A DNA stretch of 64,000 nt from Burkholderia territorii (GTDB lineage Bacteria; Pseudomonadota; Gammaproteobacteria; Burkholderiales; Burkholderiaceae). Each line of letters starts with the position of its first letter. Position 1 is the stretch's first letter. Where the stretch lies: NCBI RefSeq assembly GCF_902833055.1, contig NZ_CADFEJ010000003.1, positions 372,001-436,000 on the forward strand, read 5' to 3'. Below are positions 57,091 to 64,000 of the stretch, one piece after another. The notes under the pieces are model-generated. The model had not been told where the DNA came from, searched no databases, and saw only the letters and a list, made by a program, of their open reading frames with translations. A program made the translations under genes and the position numbers.

Positions 57091-58126
57091 GGATGTGTTC
57101 GGCGGCGGCAAGGTTGCGGCTGTCTGCGGACGAGACGAGATCCGCGTAGATCAGCAGCGGCGGCACGAGCGGCACGTCCTGCTCGCGCCAGTCGAGCACC
57201 GCCGACGGCGGCCAGAATGCTTCGAGCAGCTCGACGTCGCCGCGCTCGTCCGGGCGCAGGCGCGCCTGGAGCAGCAGGCGGTTCGTCGCGGCGCCGTGCG
57301 TATAGACGGTGATCGCGGCCGGCTTCAGGTCGTGCGTCAGCAGGTCGGCCGCGGGTTCGCCACCGAGCCGCGCGTCGAAGGCCGCGAAATCGAAGCCGTG
57401 CCACCAGTCGGGCGCGAGCGCGGCAAACCGCCGGCTCGGCAATTTCGCACGCAGGCGGCTCGGGTACAGCGCGACCCATTCCTGCACGAAGCGCGGCCAG
57501 TCGGGAAACGAGCGCTCGCCGTTGCGCCGCTGCGCGATGAGACCGCGTGCGATCAGGTCGTCCATCGCGAGATTGACCGTGCCGAGCGCGACGCCCGATG
57601 CGGCGGCGATCGCCCGCAGCGGTTGCGCGACGAGGCTCGGCTGCGTCGCGAGCGCGAACATCACGGCGAGCCCCTTGGGCGTCGTCGCGCGCGATGTCTG
57701 CCAGCGCGGCGGGCGTGCGGGTTTGGGCCGGCCGGTGATCATCACCGTCGCCTCCGGCTGGATCAGGCACGCGTTGCCGGCAGTATCGATGAACGGGATG
57801 TCGTGCTCGATCAGGCGGGCGGCCAGCTCGGCCGAAAAATACGGTGCGACCAGCATCAGCGGCCGCTCGGCGCGCGCCGGACGCGCGCGTCGGCGTAACG
57901 CGGCGAGTGCGCCCTGCAGCGACTCGACGCCGACGCTCACAACCGCCGGCATCTCGACGGTCTGCCCGGCTATGCCGAAGCGGATCATCGCGTCGGCATG
58001 CGCGCTGTATGCGGCCGGCATGCGCACGGGCCGCGCGTTGAAGCGGCGGGTTGTGCGTTCGAACGCGGCACAGGCTTCGTCGAGCACGTGCTGTTCGGAC
58101 ATCGGCAGGGGCGCGTTCTTGGGCAT
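57059..58126 (-). CDS. AbiEi family antitoxin/repressor
   Basis: The 355-residue protein has a central winged helix-turn-helix (PLRAIAAASGVALGTVNLAM, about residues 169-188). Around it are the family segments LMLVAPYFSAELAARLIEH, FIDTAGNACL and the C-terminal LLIYADLVSSADSRN. In type IV systems AbiEi does not bind the toxin but represses transcription of the pair. The ATG at 58126 is chosen; an ATG at 58102 would also work. A promoter with nested inverted repeats lies directly upstream, which fits autoregulation. Confidence 0.85.
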   Translation of the reverse strand: MPKNAPLPMSEQHVLDEACAAFERTTRRFNARPVRMPAAYSAHADAMIRFGIAGQTVEMPAVVSVGVESLQGALAALRRRARPARAERPLMLVAPYFSAELAARLIEHDIPFIDTAGNACLIQPEATVMITGRPKPARPPRWQTSRATTPKGLAVMFALATQPSLVAQPLRAIAAASGVALGTVNLAMDDLIARGLIAQRRNGERSFPDWPRFVQEWVALYPSRLRAKLPSRRFAALAPDWWHGFDFAAFDARLGGEPAADLLTHDLKPAAITVYTHGAATNRLLLQARLRPDERGDVELLEAFWPPSAVLDWREQDVPLVPPLLIYADLVSSADSRNLAAAEHIHDRYLTHPPA

Positions 58127-58140
58127 CGATGAGTAGGGTT

Positions 58141-58196
58141 TGTTCACTTTTTTGTTAGCGTACACAAAAAATGTACACGCGTCAAAAAATGAACAT
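58141..58196 (-). promoter_or_regulatory. AbiE-module promoter with nested inverted repeats
   Basis: An outer inverted repeat (TGTTCAC-TTTTTTG at 58141-58154 and CAAAAAATGAACA at 58184-58196, with one extra base) encloses an inner one (GTACA 58160-58164, TGTAC 58172-58176). On the minus strand TTGACG (58185-58180), a 17-nt spacer and TACGCT (58162-58157) form a promoter covered by these repeats. Confidence 0.7.
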
Positions 58197-58484
58197 GAGC
58201 GCTCAACCCATTGATGTGACGGAATTATTCCGGAATGACGAACGGCGATCAACGCGTACTCCCGTCTGAAAAATCGAGACCGAACATACGGTGAGTGTCG
58301 CGAATCCCGAGCGCGGTCGGCAGTCGGCCGAATGGCTGGTTGCCTGCGCTGCACGCTTCATCGTAGGCCCGACGATCGTCCGGCAACCCGAGGTTGTCAC
58401 CATGACGACTTTCTGTCTGTTCGGTTGCCGATCCACCGACTATCCTTGCCTGCACATTCCCCACGGAACCCAGGAGACGACACC

Positions 58485-59648
58485 GTGACGCACAGCGTGA
58501 TCCCCGCAGGCCTCGCCGACGAAATGATCGAGATCCGGCATCGCATCCATGCCCACCCGGAGCTGGGTTTCGAGGAATTCGCGACGAGCGATCTCGTCGC
58601 CGGGCAATTGCAGGCATGGGGCTACACGGTGCATCGCGGGCTCGGCGGCACGGGCGTCGTTGCGCAGCTGAAGGTGGGCGACGGCAAGCAGCGCCTCGGC
58701 CTGCGCGCCGACATGGACGCGCTGCCGATCCACGAATCGACCGGCCTGCCGTACCAGAGCACGATCCCCGGCAAGATGCACGCGTGCGGCCACGACGGCC
58801 ACACCGCGATGCTGCTCGCGGCCGCGAAGCACCTGGCGCGCGAGCGCCGCTTTTCCGGCACGCTGAACCTGATTTTCCAGCCGGCCGAGGAAGGGCTCGG
58901 CGGCGCGAAGAAAATGCTCGACGACGGCCTGTTCGAGCAGTTTCCGTGCGACGCGATCTTCGCGATGCACAACATGCCGGGCTTCCCGACGGGCAGGTTC
59001 GGCTTTCTGCCGGGGCCGTTCATGGCGTCGTCGGACACCGTGATCGTCGACGTGCAGGGGCGCGGCGGCCACGGCGCGGTGCCGCACCGGGCGATCGACC
59101 CGGTCGTCGTGTGCGCGCAGATCGTCGTCGCGCTGCAGACGATCGTGTCGCGCAACGTGTCGCCGCTCGACATGGCGATCGTCACGGTGGGCGCGATCCA
59201 CGCGGGCGAGGCGCCGAACGTGATTCCCGACCGCGCGCAGATGCGCCTGTCCGTGCGCGCGCTGAAGCCGGAGGTGCGCGACCTGCTCGAGACGCGTATC
59301 AAGGAAGTCATCCATGCGCAGGCGGCGGTGTTCGGCGCGACCGCGACGATCGACTATCAACGCCGCTACCCGGTGCTCGTCAACGATGCGGCGATGACCG
59401 CGTTCGCACGCGACGTCGCGCGCGAGTGGGTCGGCGAAGCGAACCTCATCGACGGGATGGTGCCGCTCACCGGCAGCGAGGATTTCGCGTTCCTGCTAGA
59501 GAAACGGCCCGGTTGCTACCTGATCATCGGCAACGGCGACGGGGAGGGCGGCTGCATGGTGCACAACCCCGGTTACGACTTCAACGACGCCGCATTGCCG
59601 ACCGGCGCATCGTACTGGGTCAAGCTGGCCGAAACGTTCCTCGTGTGA
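58485..59648 (+). CDS. M20 family amidohydrolase (hippurate hydrolase-like)
   Basis: The 387-residue enzyme has the metal-site blocks of the M20D group: HACGHDGHT with Cys101 and His103, FQPAEEG, AMHNMPG and the C-terminal LTGSEDFAFLL. It should hydrolyse N-acyl amino acids such as hippurate in the cytoplasm; the exact substrate is not evident. The GTG start is supported by AGGAG 9 nt upstream. It stands alone, divergent from the AbiE module. Confidence 0.9.
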   Translation: MTHSVIPAGLADEMIEIRHRIHAHPELGFEEFATSDLVAGQLQAWGYTVHRGLGGTGVVAQLKVGDGKQRLGLRADMDALPIHESTGLPYQSTIPGKMHACGHDGHTAMLLAAAKHLARERRFSGTLNLIFQPAEEGLGGAKKMLDDGLFEQFPCDAIFAMHNMPGFPTGRFGFLPGPFMASSDTVIVDVQGRGGHGAVPHRAIDPVVVCAQIVVALQTIVSRNVSPLDMAIVTVGAIHAGEAPNVIPDRAQMRLSVRALKPEVRDLLETRIKEVIHAQAAVFGATATIDYQRRYPVLVNDAAMTAFARDVAREWVGEANLIDGMVPLTGSEDFAFLLEKRPGCYLIIGNGDGEGGCMVHNPGYDFNDAALPTGASYWVKLAETFLV

Positions 59649-59815
59649 CGTCGCCGCGCATCGGCGCGGTCGCCGCCCGGTACGCGCCAACCAGGCCGTG
59701 AAACCGGGCGCGCAGGATGCACGCGAATTTGACGCTCCTTGACATCGACGGGACGACCCGCGTGCTACGCTGCGCGCGACGCCGAATCGGCTCGATGAAT
59801 ACAGGTGTGGACGAC

Positions 59816-60355
59816 ATGCGAAAACAGTTTCTGACCGTGCTGACGGCCTGCGCGGTCGGCGTTCTGGCGGCCGGGTGCGACGACCAGAAAGTGGCCGACG
59901 CGGTGAACGCGATCAAGCCCGATCCGATGGCGTTCGGCAATCTGCAGCCGGGCATCTCGACGACCGAGGACGTGCTGCGTCAGGCTGGCAAGCCCGAGAT
60001 GGTCAGGCAGGGCGAGGACGGCTCGCAGCGGTTCGAGTATCCGCGCGGCCCGTACGGCACGAGCACGTACATGCTCGATTTCGGGCCGGACGGGCGGCTC
60101 GTGTCGATCACGCAGGCACTGACGGCGGCGAACATCGCGAAGGTCGTGCCGGGAATGTCGAAGGACGATGTGCGCCAACTGCTCGGCAAGCCGACCGAGG
60201 TTGCGCAATACGCGCTGAGTCATGAAGAAGTGTGGAGCTGGCACTGGGCCGAGGGCGGCGTATCGGGCGACGCGATGTTCAACGCGCATTTCTCGCCCGA
60301 TGGCACCGTGATCCGGACTTCACGCTCGGAAGCGCCGGGCCGCGAAAAGCCCTGA
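59816..60355 (+). CDS. SmpA/OmlA (BamE-like) domain lipoprotein
   Basis: The 179-residue product has a lipoprotein signal (lipobox LAAGC, Cys21). Two short BamE-like repeats follow, NLQPGISTTEDVLRQAGKPE and KVVPGMSKDDVRQLLGKPTE. Such proteins sit on the inner leaflet of the outer membrane, where some assist envelope assembly. Its duplicated layout differs from true BamE, so the specific role is unknown. It converges on the cobalamin operon. Confidence 0.82.
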   Translation: MRKQFLTVLTACAVGVLAAGCDDQKVADAVNAIKPDPMAFGNLQPGISTTEDVLRQAGKPEMVRQGEDGSQRFEYPRGPYGTSTYMLDFGPDGRLVSITQALTAANIAKVVPGMSKDDVRQLLGKPTEVAQYALSHEEVWSWHWAEGGVSGDAMFNAHFSPDGTVIRTSRSEAPGREKP

Positions 60356-60380
60356 CATCGCGGCAGCCGGCGGTTCTTCG

Positions 60381-61685
60381 TCAGAATGCCGTGCCGCCGA
60401 ACAACGCGGCCGCCATCTCCGGATTCGAAGGCCAGTACATGTGCATGTACGTCGCGACGATCGGGCCCGCGCGATAAACGGCTTCACCGCTGCCTCGCGG
60501 GCCGTCGGGCCGCGCAGCGGTCACCACGGGCGCCAGCGGCGTATCCAGCCGCGAATAGTGAAACGTATGACCGCGCATCGGCCCGGTGCGCGTGTCCAGC
60601 GCCTGCATCCCGAGCGCCGCGAACCGGCGCTGCATCGTCGCATGGCCTGACAGCAGCCCGAGCATCGCCGTCGTCGTACCGTCCACATCGGTCAGCGATT
60701 CGCACAGATACACCATCCCGCCGCATTCCGCGACGATCGGCCGGCCGGCTGCCGCGTGCGCGCGAATCGCGCGTGCTGTCACGGCATTCGCCGCGAGCGT
60801 CGCCGCATGCAGCTCCGGATAGCCGCCCGGCAGGAACAGCGCATCGCAATCGGCGGGCACGGGTTCGTCGGCAAGCGGCGAAAAGAACCGAAGCTGCGCG
60901 CCGAGCGCATCGAGCAGCGCCAGATTCGCCGGGTAGATGAACGAGAACGCCGCATCGCGCGCGATCGCGATCCGCTTGCCGGCGAGCGCACGCGGTAGCG
61001 GCGCGCGCACGTCCGGGGCCGCGAACGAAACGGCGGGCGGCAATTCGGCGAGCGCCGTCTGCGCGAGCACGTCGGCCGCACGCTCGAGCCGCGCATCGAT
61101 GTCGTCGATGTCGGCCGGCTGGTGCAGGCCGAGATGGCGCTCCGGCAGTGCGATGCCCGCATCGGCCGGCACGTGCCCGAGCCAGCGCAAGTCGTCGGGC
61201 AACGCCTGCCGCAGCAGTTCCGCGTGCCGTGGCGAGCCGACGCGGTTCGCCAGCACGCCGTGAAACGGCACCGCAGGACGGAACCGCGCGAGGCCGAACG
61301 CGATCGCCGCGAACGTCTGCGCCATCGACTTCGCGGCAATCACCGCGACGACCGGCACGCCGAACGCGACCGCGAGATCGGCACTGCTCGGCGTGCCGTC
61401 GAACAATCCCATCACGCCTTCGATCAGGATCAGGTCCGCGTCGCGCGCGGCATCGGCGAGCAGTTCACGGCAGCCGGCTTCGCCGACCATGCCGAGATCG
61501 AGCGCGTGCACGGGCGCGCCGCTCGCGCGTTCGAGCACCATCGGATCGAGAAAATCGGGCCCGGTCTTGAACACGCGCACGCGCCGGCCGAGCCGCCGGT
61601 GCAGCCTCGCGAGCCCGGCCGTCACCGACGTCTTGCCCTGGCCGGATGCGGGCGCGCTGACGAACAGCGCGGGGCAGGCCGGCAT
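60381..61685 (-). CDS. cobB: Cobyrinate/hydrogenobyrinate a,c-diamide synthase CobB
   Basis: The 434-residue enzyme has an N-terminal P-loop domain (APASGQGKTSV) and a C-terminal glutamine amidotransferase domain with the nucleophile in VAECGGMVYLCE. It amidates two side chains of the corrin ring using Gln and ATP. The start follows GGAG and lies 4 nt after cobO. It is the last gene of cobA-cobE-cobO-cobB. Confidence 0.93.
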   Translation of the reverse strand: MPACPALFVSAPASGQGKTSVTAGLARLHRRLGRRVRVFKTGPDFLDPMVLERASGAPVHALDLGMVGEAGCRELLADAARDADLILIEGVMGLFDGTPSSADLAVAFGVPVVAVIAAKSMAQTFAAIAFGLARFRPAVPFHGVLANRVGSPRHAELLRQALPDDLRWLGHVPADAGIALPERHLGLHQPADIDDIDARLERAADVLAQTALAELPPAVSFAAPDVRAPLPRALAGKRIAIARDAAFSFIYPANLALLDALGAQLRFFSPLADEPVPADCDALFLPGGYPELHAATLAANAVTARAIRAHAAAGRPIVAECGGMVYLCESLTDVDGTTTAMLGLLSGHATMQRRFAALGMQALDTRTGPMRGHTFHYSRLDTPLAPVVTAARPDGPRGSGEAVYRAGPIVATYMHMYWPSNPEMAAALFGGTAF

Positions 61686-61688
61686 CGC

Positions 61689-62291
61689 TCAGAACTCCAC
61701 GCCCGGCTGCGCCTTCACGCCTTGCTCCTTGTACGGATGCTTGACGAGCCGCATTTCGGTGACGAGATCGGCCGCATCGATCAGTGCATCGGGCGCATGC
61801 CGGCCGGTGACGACGACGTGCACCGCATCCGGCCGCCCGACGAGCGTCGCGAGCACTTCGTCGAGCGGCAGGTATTCGTACTTCAGCACGGTGTTCAGCT
61901 CGTCGAGGATCACCATCCGGTACTCGCCGCTCTCGATCATCCGGCGTGCCGCGTCCCAGCCCTTGCGGGCGGTCGCGATGTCGGCGTCGCGGTTCTGCGT
62001 GTTCCACGTATAGCCGTCGCCCATCGTCACGAAATCGCATTGCGCGACCGCGCCGAGGAAGTCGCGCTCTGACGTGTGCAGCGCACCCTTGATGAACTGC
62101 ACGACGCCGAGCCGCATGCCGTGGCCCAGCACGCGCACGGCCATGCCGAACGCGGCCGTGCTCTTGCCCTTGCCGTTGCCCGTGTTGACGATCAGCAGGC
62201 CCTTTTCCTGCGTGGCGGCAGCCTGCTTCTTTTCATGGCCGGCGCGGCGGCGTTCGGCCATCCGCTGATGGGATTCGGCATCGGTCTTCAT
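61689..62291 (-). CDS. cobO: Corrinoid adenosyltransferase CobO/BtuR
   Basis: The 200-residue protein has the P-loop NTGNGKGKST and the conserved WNTQNRDAD and ILDELN blocks of the CobA(Salmonella)/CobO group. It attaches the adenosyl group to cobalt with ATP. AGGAC precedes the ATG. It lies between cobE and cobB. Confidence 0.94.
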   Translation of the reverse strand: MKTDAESHQRMAERRRAGHEKKQAAATQEKGLLIVNTGNGKGKSTAAFGMAVRVLGHGMRLGVVQFIKGALHTSERDFLGAVAQCDFVTMGDGYTWNTQNRDADIATARKGWDAARRMIESGEYRMVILDELNTVLKYEYLPLDEVLATLVGRPDAVHVVVTGRHAPDALIDAADLVTEMRLVKHPYKEQGVKAQPGVEF

Positions 62292-62325
62292 CGGGAATCG
62301 TCCTGTCGAAAGGGAAACAATGGGT

Positions 62326-62703
62326 TCAGAGCGGGCCGGCGAGCGCGACCGTCACGCCGCCCAGGATGGATTTGGGACCAAGCAGCCGGCCCTGCGGCGC
62401 CGCGAGCCGCGCGCACGGCTCGGCCACACCCGCGACGCCGAAACGCGCGAGCGCGGCAGCCGACGGGCCGCTCAATGCCGCGTCGGCACATTGCGCGAGC
62501 CGCGCCGCGTCGAACGCGACGAGCGGCCAGCCGCGCCGTGCGCACAGCGTGCGCAGCGGCCGGGCCCGCACCTTGTCGGCGAGGGTCGCGACGACGGCCG
62601 GTTCGGCGCCCGGGTAATGCGCCAGCGCCGCGCGGATCGCGGCATCGAGTTGCGCGGCCGTCACGCCCGCGCGAAAACCGATGCCGAGCGCGACGCGCAT
62701 CAT
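62326..62703 (-). CDS. cobE: CobE-like protein (CbiG C-terminal domain)
   Basis: The 125-residue protein corresponds to the CobE/CbiG C-terminal domain, starting RVALGIGFRAGVTAAQLDAA. CobE-type proteins act early in the cobalamin pathway. The start overlaps the cobA stop by 4 nt (ATGA); a second ATG follows at once. Confidence 0.85.
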   Translation of the reverse strand: MMRVALGIGFRAGVTAAQLDAAIRAALAHYPGAEPAVVATLADKVRARPLRTLCARRGWPLVAFDAARLAQCADAALSGPSAAALARFGVAGVAEPCARLAAPQGRLLGPKSILGGVTVALAGPL

Positions 62704-63449
62704 GCGCGACCGCCGAGCGCCGCGCGCACGGCCGGATCGTCGGCGAGCGCCGCGACGCGGCCGATCACGACGATCGCGGGCGAACCGATACCGGTCGCGC
62801 CCACGCGCTCGACGACGGTGTCGAGCGTCGCGAGCACGTGCCGCTGCCCGTCACGCGTCGCGTTCTCGATCGCCGCGCACGGCATGTCGCCGGGCACGCC
62901 GCCGTCGCGCAGCGCGGCGACGATCGCGTCGAGCCGGCGTATGCCCATGTAGATCACGATCGTCATCCGCGTCGCGGCCAGCGCGCGCCAGTCGGGCTCG
63001 TCGGCCCCCGCGCCGTGACCGGTGACGAAGATCACGCCCTGCGCGTCGCCGCGATGCGTGACCGGAATGCCGAGCGCGGCCGGGGCCGCGATGCCGGCCG
63101 TGATGCCGTTCACGACCTCGACCGGGAAACCCGCCGCGCCGAGCGAAAGCAGCTCCTCGCCGCCGCGGCCGAACACGAACGGATCGCCGCCCTTGAGCCG
63201 TGCGACGCTGCGGCCCGCGCGCAGGTGCGCGAGCATCGCGGCGACGATCGCTTCCTGCGGCGTCGACGCATGGCCGCCGCGCTTGCCGACGTGCTCGATG
63301 CGCGCGTCGGCGCGCGCATGGCGCAACACGTCGGGATTCACGAGGTCGTCGACGAGCAGCACGTCGGCCGCGGCGATCGCGCGCACGGCCTTCAGCGTCA
63401 GCAGTTCGGCGTCGCCGGGGCCGGCGCCGACCAGCCACGCGCGGCTCAT
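62700..63449 (-). CDS. cobA: Uroporphyrinogen-III C-methyltransferase CobA (SUMT)
   Basis: The 249-residue methyltransferase has the SAM-binding blocks VGAGPGDAELLTLKA, LKGGDPFVFGRGGEE and VNGITAGIAAPAALG. It methylates uroporphyrinogen III twice to precorrin-2, the entry to cobalamin and sirohaem. The ATG at 63449 opens the domain; the longer frame would run into the riboswitch. No clear Shine-Dalgarno sequence is seen. It is the first gene after the riboswitch. Confidence 0.94.
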   Translation of the reverse strand: MSRAWLVGAGPGDAELLTLKAVRAIAAADVLLVDDLVNPDVLRHARADARIEHVGKRGGHASTPQEAIVAAMLAHLRAGRSVARLKGGDPFVFGRGGEELLSLGAAGFPVEVVNGITAGIAAPAALGIPVTHRGDAQGVIFVTGHGAGADEPDWRALAATRMTIVIYMGIRRLDAIVAALRDGGVPGDMPCAAIENATRDGQRHVLATLDTVVERVGATGIGSPAIVVIGRVAALADDPAVRAALGGRA

Positions 63450-63550
63450 CGGACGCGGCACGGCGCGCACCGTGTCGTGGCAGTGGAAAGGAGAGGGCGA
63501 GCGGCGCAGCGGCGGCCGGTGGACAGGCAAGGCATGATGGATCGGGCGAA

Positions 63551-63568
63551 GCCCGCGCGAACGCGGGC
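63551..63568 (-). promoter_or_regulatory. Hairpin between riboswitch and cobA
   Basis: GCCCGCG, loop TTCG, CGCGGGC (minus strand) lies in the 183-nt stretch between the riboswitch and the cobA start. It has no T-run, so regulation may be at translation rather than termination. Confidence 0.4.
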
Positions 63569-63632
63569 GGCAAGCGCACCTCATCCGTCCCCCGCGGATC
63601 GGGCGTTTCGGCGAGCGGCGGGCTCGCCCCTT

Positions 63633-63840
63633 GCGTCGGCCGGTATCCGGGCTGGCCGCTTGCCAGGCCGCAGCCTTCCCGCCCGTTGAAGGGCAGTGGC
63701 ATCGCGGGCGGCCTGGGCGCGTGCGGGGGGAACCGCGCGCGCGGGCGGCGTACCGTTGCGGGGACAGCACAGGCCGGGCGGACTTCCGCCTCCTGTTTCC
63801 CGTTTAACTGCGTGCGCGCAATGCGCATGCGAGCACCGAA
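63633..63840 (-). promoter_or_regulatory. Cobalamin riboswitch
   Basis: On the minus strand the conserved core elements appear in order: GGTGC, GGGAAACAGG, CTGTCCCCGCAACGGTA, GCCACTG, GGGAAGG and the B12 box (GGCCAGCCCGGATACCGGCC). It binds adenosylcobalamin and shuts off the cobA-E-O-B operon when the vitamin is plentiful. The boundaries are approximate. Confidence 0.92.
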
Positions 63841-63957
63841 CGCGGCGCATACGATAGCACAGCGCCCGGCCCGCGCGAACCCGCCACGCGGGCGTCGCAA
63901 GCACGCCAGGCACGATGCCGCGGCCGTGCCGCACGCGCCGCGGCGGCCCGTTTTGCC

Positions 63958-63986
63958 TTGACGCTCCCCGCACCGCCGCCTACACT
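63958..63986 (+). promoter_or_regulatory. Outward promoter at the right edge
   Basis: TTGACG (63958-63963), a 17-nt spacer and TACACT (63981-63986) form a good sigma-70 promoter directed out of the window. It must serve a gene beyond position 64000, divergent from the cobalamin operon. Confidence 0.7.
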
Positions 63987-64000
63987 CGCACGCGTTTTGG

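Overview
The window looks like a chromosome segment of a Burkholderia cepacia complex bacterium. The GC content is very high, with strong GC bias at third codon positions. Most importantly, it carries a complete ornibactin cluster in the gene order known from B. cenocepacia (orbS-H-G-C-D-F-B, divergent orbE, then orbI-J-K-pvdA-orbA-pvdF-orbL). The species assignment is inference from gene content and order; no rRNA gene is present.

Layout, left to right. (1) 1-5500: a non-coding leader, then the prkA-yeaH-spoVR stress operon, closed by a hairpin terminator. (2) 5677-9808: an alpha-ketoglutarate/H+ symporter (kgtP) with a strong terminator, a candidate small RNA, and a polar amino-acid ABC uptake set (binding protein plus two permeases, no ATPase gene). 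(3) 9900-18118: an M23 peptidase with a long structured leader, the TetR-type repressor amrR, and the divergent RND efflux operon amrA-amrB-oprA. A 20-bp palindromic operator overlaps the efflux promoter. (4) 18119-23879: an AT-rich non-coding stretch, then a four-gene chaperone-usher fimbrial operon ending in a bidirectional terminator. (5) 23902-24322: two small minus-strand genes, a 45-residue secreted His/Cys peptide (too short for routine ORF calling) and a 79-residue lipoprotein.

(6) 24647-55178: the ornibactin system. A Fur-type box lies inside the orbS promoter. OrbS is an iron-starvation sigma factor with four Cys residues at its C-terminus. Three promoters with identical geometry (TAAA, 17 nt, CGTC) precede orbH, orbE and orbI, so one sigma factor should switch on three transcripts. 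OrbG hydroxylates Asp, PvdA hydroxylates Orn, and PvdF formylates one hydroxy-Orn. OrbL and perhaps OrbK acylate the other. OrbI (A-T-C-A-T-E-C-A-T) and OrbJ (C-A-T-C-T) assemble acyl-OH-Orn, D-OH-Asp, Ser and formyl-OH-Orn, and OrbJ probably releases the chain onto putrescine. OrbE exports, OrbA imports through the outer membrane, OrbB/C/D import through the inner membrane, and OrbF reduces the iron.

(7) 55196-58200: an accessory patch with two toxin-antitoxin modules, vapBC and an AbiE-type pair, each with operator-like repeats at its promoter. (8) 58485-60355: an M20 amidohydrolase and an SmpA/OmlA-type lipoprotein. (9) 60381-63840: the minus-strand cobalamin operon cobA-cobE-cobO-cobB behind a cobalamin riboswitch, with a divergent promoter firing out of the right edge.

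Gene family calls come from recognised motifs and remembered homologues; no database search was run.
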